From: Opisthorchis felineus
Taxonomy: Eukaryota; Platyhelminthes; Trematoda; Opisthorchiida; Opisthorchiidae
Direction of reading: 5' to 3'
DNA: 64,000 bases
Assembly (NCBI GenBank): GCA_004794785.1
Contig: SJOL01007501.1
Location: forward strand, 18,686-82,685
In this document: one piece after another, positions 11,746-22,329 of the stretch
How positions within the stretch are numbered: position 1 is the first letter of the stretch
How the letters are laid out: the number at the start of each line of letters is the position of its first letter
The notes under the pieces: generated by a model
Seen by the model: the letters and a program-made list of their open reading frames with translations, nothing else
Database searches by the model: none
What the model was told of the DNA's origin: nothing
Program-made: the position numbers and the translations under genes

Positions 11746-12089
11746 ATTCCTCGATGAAGCACTGTACTTAATATCGCGAGTGATTGGCTCCTGATAACAG
11801 GCAGTGTGATGGCGGAATATTCCGTGGATCTCACATCGTGCAACGCTGGCTTCTGTTCCGCCCTAAGTGGTCTTGATCTCCACTTGACTGAGATCACCGC
11901 AATCATGCAATGGTGCAAACGTCTATGACACAGAAACTGAGTTGATGTGCTGTCTCGAAATAGGAATGGGGCATTGTCAGTCAGAATGTAGCAAGGTGAC
12001 TCAAGGAATTTGATATGAAAGAGCCGAAATGATAATAGATATATCTCCATATGATTTTGCCGTTCCCATTCTTCTATTTTCATATTCCA

Positions 12090-15040
12090 AAAGTACTGTT
12101 TCTGTGAATTCTAAGATTGATTTTTGATCGGAGAGTCACATGATGAGCAGAGGAACGGTGAGAACTGTGGACGGTCAGGTGTTCTGGTACAGTGGTCGTT
12201 ATCGCCAACAGCGAACTGCTGAACAAACGGGTTCTTTGGTGACCAGGCAACTCGGTGTGTAGACAATGATTCCGTTCCCTGACGGAACTATGTACAGCAA
12301 CAGTGGAAAAGTGAGTCCCCTGGTTTTCTGGAATAATGGATTCATCATGAGATATGTAGTCCTGAAAAACTGGTTGGTTAGGTAATCATGGAAATCCTTG
12401 TGACGTTTTACACTGAAATTTATAACTTTAGTCGCCTCACCACAATTGTGCATCCAGTTAGCCAGAAGTGAGTGGGATTTCCCTGAAGGTCGCTTGCCAG
12501 AAATAATAATATTTGAACGGGGCACCACTTGTTTCTTAGTAACGTTCTGTATTTACATTCTTCTTGTGTTTCGCTCTTGGTGTGCCCTCCGGCCAAGCCT
12601 CCGGTCGACCGCTCAAATTCCACTTTACATAATAATAGTAATAATATATTACTCGAAGTTGTAAGTAGCTTGTGCTGAACCGAGGAGCGTGCGTTGTACC
12701 CAAGGTAAAACCCCCGCAGAAAGACTAAGTGATAAGCACAGCCTCCAGATTATTCTACGGATGGCTAACAAAAAACCCAGCTGTCCGCGTATGTTTTAGT
12801 TTGTGTTAAGTGTGACGAGATTTGCTACCGCTGGAAAAATATATGCCCTTGATAGGCAGTGGCTTTGCATAAGTTGGCCTTACTTAGAGAAACATGTGAA
12901 GTGAATAGGCGAGGAATATCCAACCTAATACATTCCACGAGAAAAATCACGGGGACGCACTTCTTCTCCAGCATAATTTCACTACCTGTGGGCTGGACAA
13001 AAACGAGGTTTACTTAGCAGGTGAGGTGTACCTTCAAAACTAGGATCCGTAGCTGATAACCACGTGTCTTGGCTAATTCGATGTAAAATCGCCGAAATTT
13101 GTAGAATAAATACAGCGGAATTTTATGATATAAGAATGGGGCCATCCCGTCGAAGGAACTGCAACTAGAATTACTGGCCACCTCACTTCATAACCTGTAT
13201 GGAGTGCCCGTTTAGATATGGCAACGCAAGCTGGTCCCGAGATGTGGATATTTTAACAAAACGTGTCATATAGGCGATACATTACCAATAGCCTGTGACC
13301 GTTCTTTAATTTGAAACCAAGGGACAGTCCACCTGGCACTCGTAAAATCTAATCAGGTAAAAAGGAAAAGAACACATTCGCTCGCCAAGTTCGCGGTGAT
13401 ATAAAAGAGGAGGTGGCCGCTCTAAAACAGCGAATGAGCACTCACTCAAATGGTACTCGGATACTCACTAAGAGCACCGTGAAATGGCTCGTTGAATCTA
13501 CCAGACCCAGTTTCATCCTGCAAACTTCTCCAGGTTGGATGATACCCTAGGTTGTTGTAAACTTGTGATGCACCCGGTTTCCGCTTTTCTCAGTCGTGGG
13601 TTTTGTTTCAGTTCCATTCACGAAAATTTTTCCCAGTGCAGCCACTTTCTAGAGGAGTTAATGGGGGAAACTATGGATGACCCCATAATCTTGTTGGAGC
13701 CCGTTTATTAAAGAGTTATCGTGTATTGTTCAAACCCAACACTGCGCTTCCTGTTGCAACGGTGTGGTGGTTTCCAAAATGCTATTCTGTCGAGTAAGTT
13801 ATGCTAACAGACGGGAAATCCGCTAATGCCGCGGGACTGAGAAATAGCTATACCGGTGAGGCTGGTCAAATGATGAGGCTAGGACGATGAATAAAAAAAC
13901 ACTGTCAGTGTAACGGGAGCTCTTTGATATTAAATAAACCATTTTTGAAACCGCAGTGCCGCCGTTTAGGCTCCGGTCTTCTCATCTCAGGTAAGTCATC
14001 AAAGCTTTACAACCCTGGCAAAACTGCGAATGAGCAGTATACAACTTGTCTTAGGGAATCAACCAAGCTGGAAGGAGAGTGACAAGTCCAATCTGTACAC
14101 AATGGCTCATGATTTATTCACTGTACAGCATCGGCGACTATGTCGTGGCTTGATTATTTTGACTATGTAATGCTTTGTGACGTATCTCCAATGTCTTTGT
14201 AACGAAAAGGTTGCATGCTGGGTCAAATGTTCTTTTAGATCACTCAAACAGGCAACTGACAAGCCAGTTTAACCGTAGGCAGAATTCTTACCGTCTTAAC
14301 AGTGTGTGATATGAGCCTGGCTTTTGCTGGGTTGTCGGACATGTTTCTGGGTCCTACGGCCGAGACTGTCCTCGATGTGTTTAGCTGAAATGTGGAACTG
14401 TGCCATGATGCATCTTGGAGGCGACAGCCTGCCGAAACAGTTGTGTGTTCGTTTGTGTACACTCGGGCTTGTTACCTCACCCCGGATAGACCGCTTTGTC
14501 TGCGACGTTCGGCGTCTGTTTGTTACCTTTACGGAGTCATATTTATGTGACTTTTTTGATGTCCCATATTCTATTTACAAGTGCACTAATGATCAGTCCG
14601 ACATTTAGCTTGCTTCAAAGCCTGTGACCGCGAAAGTGGTGACCCTGGTGATTGCGCAATTGTTCCTCCATGATGTTGATTTCATCAGTTTGACAATTAG
14701 CACTTAGATTGTTCATCTTACTAATCATCGGTTCCTAGGGAGGGCTTGATAGTCACCTAAGCCTAGGTCTTACTGGAAAGGTAATCCACGCAAGACCATC
14801 TGCTCCAGTCAGGGTTCATCAAGTGGCACTAGCCGCTGAAGAAATCACAAGCTGAGGACTCATTACCGTGCATCTTCCAATCAGTTTGAAAAAAATGGAT
14901 CTGAACTGGGTGTGAATTTGCTTTTTCCACGTCAAACCCAGTTAGTGCCTGAATCTTAGAGTGTCACAGCTCTTCACTCCAAAGAATCAGTGTGATAATG
15001 GTGTGAGGAGGTTTGATAATTATCAATAGGATGAAGTCCC
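12090..15040. other. Long stretch without a supportable gene
   Basis: Open frames on the - strand at 12528-12199 and 12623-12420 and on the + strand at 14324-14608 are unrecognised and not conserved-looking. There are several stop-dense segments. I see no tRNA, retroelement or SINE motif here. Confidence 0.45.
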
Positions 15041-15044
15041 CATT

Positions 15045-15180
15045 GAAGACTAGGCGGAAGGGGGCAGGTTCGGAACTCTCTGAGTTTCGTGGGCTGCACA
15101 AGGATGAAACAGCTGTACAGTGCTTTTCGGCTTTTCAGCTTAAATTGGAATCGGTGACGGGAGGAAATATCTATTGGTGA
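15045..15180 (+). mobile_element. SINE-B copy, diverged
   Basis: A B-box-like GCAGGTTCGGAACTC at about 15064-15078 is followed by CAAGGATGAAACAGCTGTAC, a GTGCTTTTCGGCTTTTCAGC block and a GGAGGAAAT block, in the same order as the copies at 3690-3840 and 51640-52190. Confidence 0.6.
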
Positions 15181-15924
15181 TCAGTGTGAAGTATATATGA
15201 GTCTTGCTCCAGTAATTGCCAAAGAAAAGGCTACATGAGTATCTCACTGATCGGCAAAGTCTCCGTAAGCAGCCGTGACAACTGTGTATGAACTCTGTCC
15301 AACGGGTGTAGCCAAGGAGGCCACTGGCCTTCAACACTCGATGTTGGCTTCCTTAACAAGTGTTTTCTACCAGCTCTGGGTTAAACGAACAACTTTAATG
15401 AAGGCTAAGCACCGTGAGACTGCAATTATGCATCGTTTGTTCATCAAACTATCACGGACAAGATATCTAAATAAGCTTCGAGTGCTGTTATTCAACTGAA
15501 CATAAAGAGCCTTAATCGCTTCAAGATTCAATTGGCTGTTTTTTGAAACTTCAGTGTGCTGTTCAGGTCAAAAACTCCTCCGAACCGAACCCTGTAACAA
15601 AATCTGCTCCATATATTGTGTTAAAAAATCGGACAGTAAGGAGAAATCAAAGCGTGCCTGAATATCTCGTCAACATCATTTTAGTGAGTTGATGTGTCTA
15701 CATTACAATGCATGTTCAATACTGAGGGTAGCGCTGATAGATTAAGTAGTATAGTTGACGATATAGCTGTTCTTTGAACGTGACACTTTGGTCGCAAAGG
15801 TTTTTTGCCCAAATTGAGGTGGCGACATCAGTGAGTTAATGGGTAATGGTGCACCGAATTTAAGCAGTGCGACTCACACAATAAGGCACTGCTTAAATAG
15901 GACCCACAGATGCCGAACTACGTA

Positions 15925-15985
15925 CCGATAGTTTCACCTTGACTGGTGACTAAACGTTTGCACCAAGGTTGTGAAGCGCAGATAA
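15925..15985 (+). repeat. Short relic of the Penelope-like hammerhead repeat
   Basis: The string CTTGACTGGTGACTAAACGT followed by TTGCACC resembles the second half of the hammerhead-like core at 22218-22265 (GACTGGTGACGAAATG). The first half of the core is not recognisable, so this is a decayed fragment at best. Confidence 0.3.
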
Positions 15986-15989
15986 AATC

Positions 15990-18030
15990 TCACCCACCGA
16001 CGAGCATATCAGTCTGCAAATAATAGAAAGAACCGCCTGAATTAGGAAACTGTGCCTAGATGGGGAGCTCTACGATGGAAGAAACCAGCGTTAGGATGTC
16101 GCAGAATTTCAATCGAGCGTATCACTCTACTCATAAAGAGGTGAATGACAGACCTTACTAACTAACTGAATTCAGTCAAAGAGGAAGACGGAAGAAGACA
16201 ACTGGTTGTATAGCTATGCCTTCTGATATGGACGAAAGTACAGTTCATAGTGTCATTAAATAGGCGAACAGTAATCTATGCATTCTCAGGAAACTCGAAT
16301 AGGGAAAGGTAAGTCGAATTTCATGGTCATTTTATGACAGCACGTCGGAAAAAATGATGATTAGTAGTGCAGTCCACTCTCCGCTTCTGTACATGTGGAT
16401 ATCCAATAGACGCAAACTGAGTATCATGATGACCCAGTATAAATCAATAGAAATTGTCGAAGTACAGAATAAAATAAAGCGAACTAGGCATCTAGTTGTG
16501 TCGTTTATGCGGTAGCCTATCAGTAACTCCCAAATCATTCTGTATAGCACAGTCCTGAATCGCTTTAACTATATTGTTTCAAGAGACTTCAGTCTACGTG
16601 GTCGAATTCTTGGCGCAACATCCTGGAGGGAAGAGCGAAACTCACATGTCTCCTGTCTGGCGATCGATAATTGACTCGTCCAAACTCAAACTAGGGTCGC
16701 CCAGCGGTCTATCAGTTTATCTTGCAATACTCTATCCTTCTTACTGCCTTGTTCACATTATCTAGGTCCTGGTGGTGTGAGGTACACCTGCTACTGACGC
16801 GAACTATGAGTAGCGTCACCTGCATACAACACGAAACATGGTGTTCGTAATTAGCCGGTTGTCGCATGGGTTGTTCGGTGACATTCTTACGTGGGTAATA
16901 GATGACCAAATGGTGTTCAGTAAAGTTTGGGATAGATAGCTTGTTTTCGATGGTCGTTGCAAGCTGGCATTGTGTTCGCCCGCTGTTGCTCTTTTTGTTC
17001 GATCTTCATACTAAAAAGAATTATCACTTCAGAAAGGACGCTAGTAGGGCCGGAAATGCAAAAGTACCATTTAAGGACGTGATTTAGATGCAGGGTGGGA
17101 TAAAACTGGGACATCTTTGGATATATAAGTCGTCAAATTTCAACTCCATTGATTCATGCTGGCACAAATCACATTGAAACCAGATAACGGACACAGATTC
17201 ATGTAGTCCATTTGCTGCGTGCAGCTTAGTGCAGACTGTATGAACTTATCGGTTACATTTTGTGGGTCACAGCTCTAAAGGACAGCCTCTTAGAAGAACC
17301 CACAAGGACGGTCTTAACGGTATAGATAGAAGTAACAACCGGAGAATGGGGGTGAGGGGAGCAGAACTCGGACGATCACTGCACTGCCTTGAGTGGTCAT
17401 AATTGAGTGCGTGATTCTAATACACACGGATATTTTTCCGATTGTGGCCAGCAATAGTTGACGAAGCAACGATATTTTCTCTTCCGTAGGCTATACGGGT
17501 TTGGGTGCGGTGGTGCTGTAATATATCAAGCGGAATCGAAAATTCAGAGGATCCGTTATATGAGCCCTATCAAGAACCTGCTCCACACACAGGAAATCTT
17601 CCAGAAGGGAACACATTTGATGGGTCCCCTATAGCATTACCGAAAGAGGTGCAGAGTGCACTTTAAGGCACATAAAACTTCGTAGACTGAGCATGCGGCC
17701 ACATCCAAGCGGTCTATCAGACTTATTTCTTTGCTCCCATGTACATGTGATTGGTAGTTTAATGCAAATTTGCGGCTAAAGGGGTGCTTCTAACACCTGA
17801 TTAGTTCTTTTACTGGACCTAATTCTCTGCAATTATTTGAAAAAAATGTATGAATCGTTTTCGGATTCTAGAGACTCAGTTTACGATGTTGTTTGGGTTC
17901 GAATGATGCCAAATGTTTCTGCGCATTCCCTTTTGATGAGAATTGCGCGCTTCTTAGACTTGAAACTAAAATTTCTAAGGGAACCAGTCGGATAAAAGGG
18001 CGCATTGTGTCGAAACATCAGCGACCTGGG
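15990..18030. other. No supported gene
   Basis: Only frames of 60-72 codons are present, on both strands and without domains. I see no recognisable repeats. Confidence 0.45.
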
Positions 18031-18032
18031 CT

Positions 18033-18413
18033 TTGGTAGAAGGTGACGGTGACGAACCATGCCGTCCCCAGTGCTGTGCTTTATTACACCAGACAGCTTT
18101 ATCAGGTATCTTGATTAGAGGGAGCTTCTTAGATCTGCGATTGGATTTTTGTAGTTATCACAGCGAGCCTAATCCCCACATGATCCAGTCTCATAATGCC
18201 GCAAACTATACAGTAGAACGGTTGACGGCTGCTTTAACACTTGTTCGGCTTTGTGTGCCACAGAAGTACTTTACTGTTGCATGCTGGTCGCTAGCACGTA
18301 ATCCTACGGATTTTCGGTGGAAAGCCCAAATCAACGAATGCCGTTTTTATACGTTACATTCTGTACAGCTCGATAGAAGCACGACCAGAGCAAGCATTAC
18401 TGATGAGTTCTAA
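18033..18413 (+). other. Orphan open frame, 126 codons
   Basis: This is an open + frame with no recognised domain. It has no signal peptide or transmembrane run, and no clear splice acceptor just upstream. It is longer than most chance frames in the window, but composition gives no positive support. It could be chance or a decayed retroelement segment. Confidence 0.15.
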
Positions 18414-19039
18414 CAACAGAAGAACTGGAATGCAGTGTTACCTTACGCGGTGTGGGTTTAACAGAATAAACTTCTAAGAACAACAGACGTCTGCTCAACT
18501 GAGATTGGTGCGTATATGCGAAATCACTTCATTTCTGGAAGCAGGCTGCGCTTTTTGAGTATCCTACTATATATCATTAGGTCTCCGAAATCTCCGGTCT
18601 GTGGAATCTTTGAGGCTCGGCAGATGCGTCGTTTGTCATAAGCAATGCATGTGAGCGAAACTCTTTCATTAACAAATACCAGAACAATATCAGTCGAAAT
18701 GTCCGTGAAACCATTTTTCAACCGCCGAGGCTGAACACCTGGCACCTATGATGCGGATAAATCGTATGTTTCTGTCACTAATGTTTTCTTTAACAAAATC
18801 ACCATGTAAAAAATACTCACAGAGCCACATGAATGATTCAGCGCTCTTGTGATCAGTTTTCGATACAAATTACTTTTCCTCTCCTCATTTATCTTTCCAT
18901 TGGGGCTAGACCCTCAACTGACCACAGGAGAGGCGACTCCAGCAAAAATTCATGAAAGTTTTCCCTCCCCACTACCACGACCTGAACTGTAATATTTCTA
19001 CTTCAGAACATTCACAGAAAAAGGCAAATATACCTGGAC

Positions 19040-19180
19040 AAATCTTCTCATCGGCACACGAATTTGTTTTTGACAGGTGACTCAACTGAATCCACCTGAA
19101 TCTCTCGTTTATGATGGTCCACTTGGACTGAATGTTCTGCTCAAGGCCGCTTCATTTTTCAGTTAGTACGATATCCAGGG
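19040..19180 (-). mobile_element. Hammerhead retroposon family, 5' part, inverted copy
   Basis: Read on the - strand this begins GATATCGTACTAACTG, then AAGCGGCCTTGAGCAGAACA, ACGAGAGATTCAGG and a GTTGAGTCACCTGTCAAAAAC-like block, collinear with the 5' half of the copies at 52410-52550 and 57060-57210. It lies head to head with the + copy at 19207-19455, with about 26 bases between them. Confidence 0.7.
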
Positions 19181-19206
19181 TATCGGAGTACGTTGTTGTC
19201 TGGACA

Positions 19207-19455
19207 TAACACATTCAGTTTAAGAGGACCATCACAAAGGAGAGATTCAGCTGGATTCACTTGAGTCTCCCGTCAAAAACAAACTCGTGTGCAAGTGACA
19301 GTATTTGTCGAAATCTGTCCAATTTGGGTTCATGTAGAACATACGGTTGACGGAAACTCGGGGACTGCGCTTACTTGATGAGCTCCAAGAAGGGCGGATC
19401 CGGTCTCAGTCTGTTGAAGAGTTTTCAGCAACCTAATGAATAGAGTGTTACGTCC
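19207..19455 (+). mobile_element. Hammerhead retroposon family copy with decayed ribozyme
   Basis: The copy shares GAGAGATTCAGCTGG, CTGTCCAATTTGGGTTCATG, GGTTGACGGAAACTCGGGGA and GAAGAGTTTTCAGCAACC with the other copies. The ribozyme region at 19375-19407 reads TTGATGAGCTCC AAGAAGGGCGGATCCGGTC: the core CUGAUGA has become UUGAUGA and the GAAA box has become GGAT, so self-cleavage is not expected. Confidence 0.75.
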
Positions 19456-20809
19456 AAGACAAATATATCGTTTTCGTAGTGGTTTCTATTGGAAACCAAT
19501 GAAATATTGGAAAATTACTTGGACAGCGATGCAGCGCAGTAATTTTTCAACAATTTTCCAATCCAGTGTTTTTCAACAGTAAAAGATGACAGCAGAAGTT
19601 CTCAAGCTTCCTTAGGATGGGGAAAACTTTCTTTTCACATTACACAATTTCTTCGTATATAGAAAAAACCAAACGGGTACGTATGTGTTTCACACTTTCG
19701 ATTTAACATTTCAGGCCACGCACCACTCATTTTCCCATCACTCAGTTTTTTCTTTCGAAAAACGGATGTCCCAAAAGCACAATTAACTGACAATCCATAA
19801 TTCAAAATTTTTCTAGGGTGAGGGCACATCCACTCGGAACTACCATTCTTGTCGGTACACATGAACGAACAAATTGGATTGCGATACTGGAACAAATTGA
19901 TGGTAACATGAGGTGACAGGAAACAAATGTAGCAAAACCGGGTTTTCATCTCTGAGCTGGAAGAGAGTGGTGTGTCTTCATTGACGTAAAACCGGTGATT
20001 GAAGACTTTGCAAAAGCTCGTTGAATTGGTTGGTCAGCGGAAAATTGTATTGATACTGTAGGTCGTTGGAGCGATGAATGTGAGCACGTCAACTGAGCTA
20101 GAACATCACTGATAATAAACTGACGACCACTGAAGGTACCGAAGCCTACAGGATGAAACCACTGTAATGAACGATAAAAAATTCATATCATTTTGGAAAG
20201 ACCAGTAATATCCTAACAAAATCAAAAAATCTGGTAAACTATTTGTGCCCTATCTCTGAGGTTCCAACACTCAAGTAGCCAGATAACTTCGGATAACATG
20301 ATGTAAACCGGGCACCATATCTGGCCAGGTTTCGGTTTGAGCAGATTACTACCTGGCTCATGAATCGTTCAAACTCCTAGCCGGAATTCTGCTGCTTCGT
20401 GGCATACGTCCCCGAGGATGACTGCAGCATAGTGTTACTTGGTTTTAGTGTATACTGCCTCTCTTTAAAAGATGGGAATAAGATTTAGAATCATGATGCC
20501 AGACTCCATTGTTGTTCTTAGGATATGCTAAACAATGAAGTATGGTTTTGGTGATCTGGTGACACAGTGCAGTCGTAGTTTCAGGACCTCTGCCAGTCTC
20601 TAGTTAGTCCAATTTTGTTGGGGTTAGGACTGCTTCCCCCCTTAAGCTACCGAGTTTTTTAATGTCCGTTTCAGGAAGTCGCCAATAAACTACTGGGAAA
20701 ATTTCGGTAAGTGACCATTATTAGGATTTTTAATCCCATATCTCTGTGAAATTCATTCATCCACATTCACCTTGATTCTGAAAATTGTGAAGTTTTATGT
20801 TGAGAATTT

Positions 20810-21660
20810 CAGGCAATTAATTTCGATGGGCTTTGTTCTGCTTTTGAGATCTCTCTGAGAAGAAACATTTTCTACATGGAATATGCAGATGACATTGCTC
20901 TCATATTTGAAAAAGAGCAATATGAGCGCAAATCTAGCGCAAAACTAGAAAAGCTGATTATGATCACCCACTCCTTCGGTATGTGCTTTGCTCCCAGAAG
21001 GTGCAAAGTCATGCTGCGGGAGTTAAAGTTTTTGGGCATTCCATTGGGAACTCATAAAGTGACACTGGATATTATGGAACGTTATACCTAGCTTGTAATT
21101 TTCATTAGCTCTGATGGCAGTTTGACAGACGAAGTCAATGCGCGAATCTCAAACGGGAAAATTGCTTCTGCCAATTTGCGTCAATTGTGGCATCAAAAAA
21201 GCATATCACTACAGCGTGGACTGTATTGTTGGACGGTTGCGAGACTCGGCCACTCCGGGCGGATGGTATGAGCAATCATCTGGTACCTGACCACCGATGC
21301 CTAAAGTCGGCTGACGAGGTGATCAGAAAACATATCTTTGGTGAAGCGAACTACAAATGCACCCAGAACTGCAAGCTAAGTTGGGGAGCCCTGTGTTACA
21401 CATACCGAACCATCGCCTGCCGCGCAGTTTTCCGTGCCTAATTTGGAGTGGTGGTAACTTACAGATGGACAAAATTTGACGTGACAGAAGGGAATGAAGA
21501 ATGTTACAAAAAGTCCCGGTGCTGCTGGTTCTGTTTGCCTTTCAGGATGGATTTCACGTGATCCTCCCTGTGCTTGACTGGAGACACTGAACAATATGGC
21601 GGTCAACTGATTTCAGTGGAGTTTACGCCATCAGTTCCCATGCAGATTGCTTGAGTTGTG
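20810..21660 (+). mobile_element. RTE-type non-LTR retrotransposon fragment 3 (broken) with RT catalytic box
   Basis: At 20873-20905 the frame reads MEYADDIALIFEKE, the YADD catalytic motif of reverse transcriptase (two metal-binding aspartates). It continues with HSFGMCFAPRRCKVML and ends at a stop after MERYT. After a frame change come ISSDGSLTDEVNARIS and ANLRQLWHQKSISL, then, after another, CETRPLRADGM and VPDHRCLKS near 21235-21310, and near 21520-21620 a GWISRDPPCAWLETLNNM block with AVN-stop-FQWS, the usual RTE C-terminus. The order is exactly that of an RTE ORF from the RT palm to the 3' end. At least three frame changes and several stops make it a relic. The endonuclease and fingers are absent, as expected of a 5'-truncated insertion. 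Confidence 0.9.
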
Positions 21661-22217
21661 GACACCTCGGATGTTTGTGGTAGGTTAACCATAGGACCTC
21701 CTCCCTTATCCATTCCTTTCTTCATATTCTAGTAAGTTGACATGGTTGTACAGTAGTGAAGCACCAGTGTTCTCATCTGGTGTTGCTGTCATCGCAGAAC
21801 AAGTTTGGCCTGCCCATTCAGGTGTACTTTAGGAGAGAGAGGATTGAGTCACCTTCTTCTGAATGCTACGACATTATAAACATGGAATTATTGTCAATGT
21901 CTTGGCATTACTGAGTGTTGTGCCACACTTGAGTTATTTTTTGACTTGTTTTAGTGATCGAAGCCAGACAAACGGCAGGTGCCGAAATCGACGCGCACCG
22001 GTGATGTGTCACAAACACGACTAATTTGTCAGAATGGGTTGAAACAAAGGATAATTCAAGTGTGTTCTGATGCGAAAAGCCTGTGCGCGTCTTACCTCAA
22101 GGTGCAAATGAACAGTAAAACACTTAGGAAATTGGTGAATTTTGTCGAACTAAGAGACTACTGGACAAAAGCACCGTGAACTCAGTTAGTCGTGAGAGTT
22201 TACTCAACGCATCGTGA

Positions 22218-22265
22218 CTGCGGGCTGACGACGTCTCCTCGACTGGTGACGAAATGCTTGGAATC
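22218..22265 (+). repeat. Hammerhead-like core of Penelope-like type
   Basis: CTGACGA (22225-22231) is followed by an imperfect stem GTCTCC / GGTGAC (22233-22238 with 22245-22250, one mismatch) around the loop TCGACT, then GAAA (22251-22254). This is the arrangement CUGANGA - helix II - GAAA of a hammerhead core, although one base (C22232) is left unpaired at the base of helix II. Similar cores are known from the terminal repeats of Penelope-like retroelements. Related sequence is present at 58640-58760 and 56550-56690. Confidence 0.45.
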
Positions 22266-22329
22266 CAACTGGTCGAACAAAACAGCATCTCTTGTCCCGC
22301 TTCTATGAGTAGTTTTAACGCAGTAGAAC

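Noticed and set aside
11750..12083. The upstream 110 codons of a 177-codon - strand frame, considered as a continuation of the RTE ORF
   Set aside because: The RTE post-RT block starts in a different phase at 11745. The upstream string contains PLRAEQ, which resembles a motif that should come later in RTE proteins, so the match is out of order and probably coincidental.
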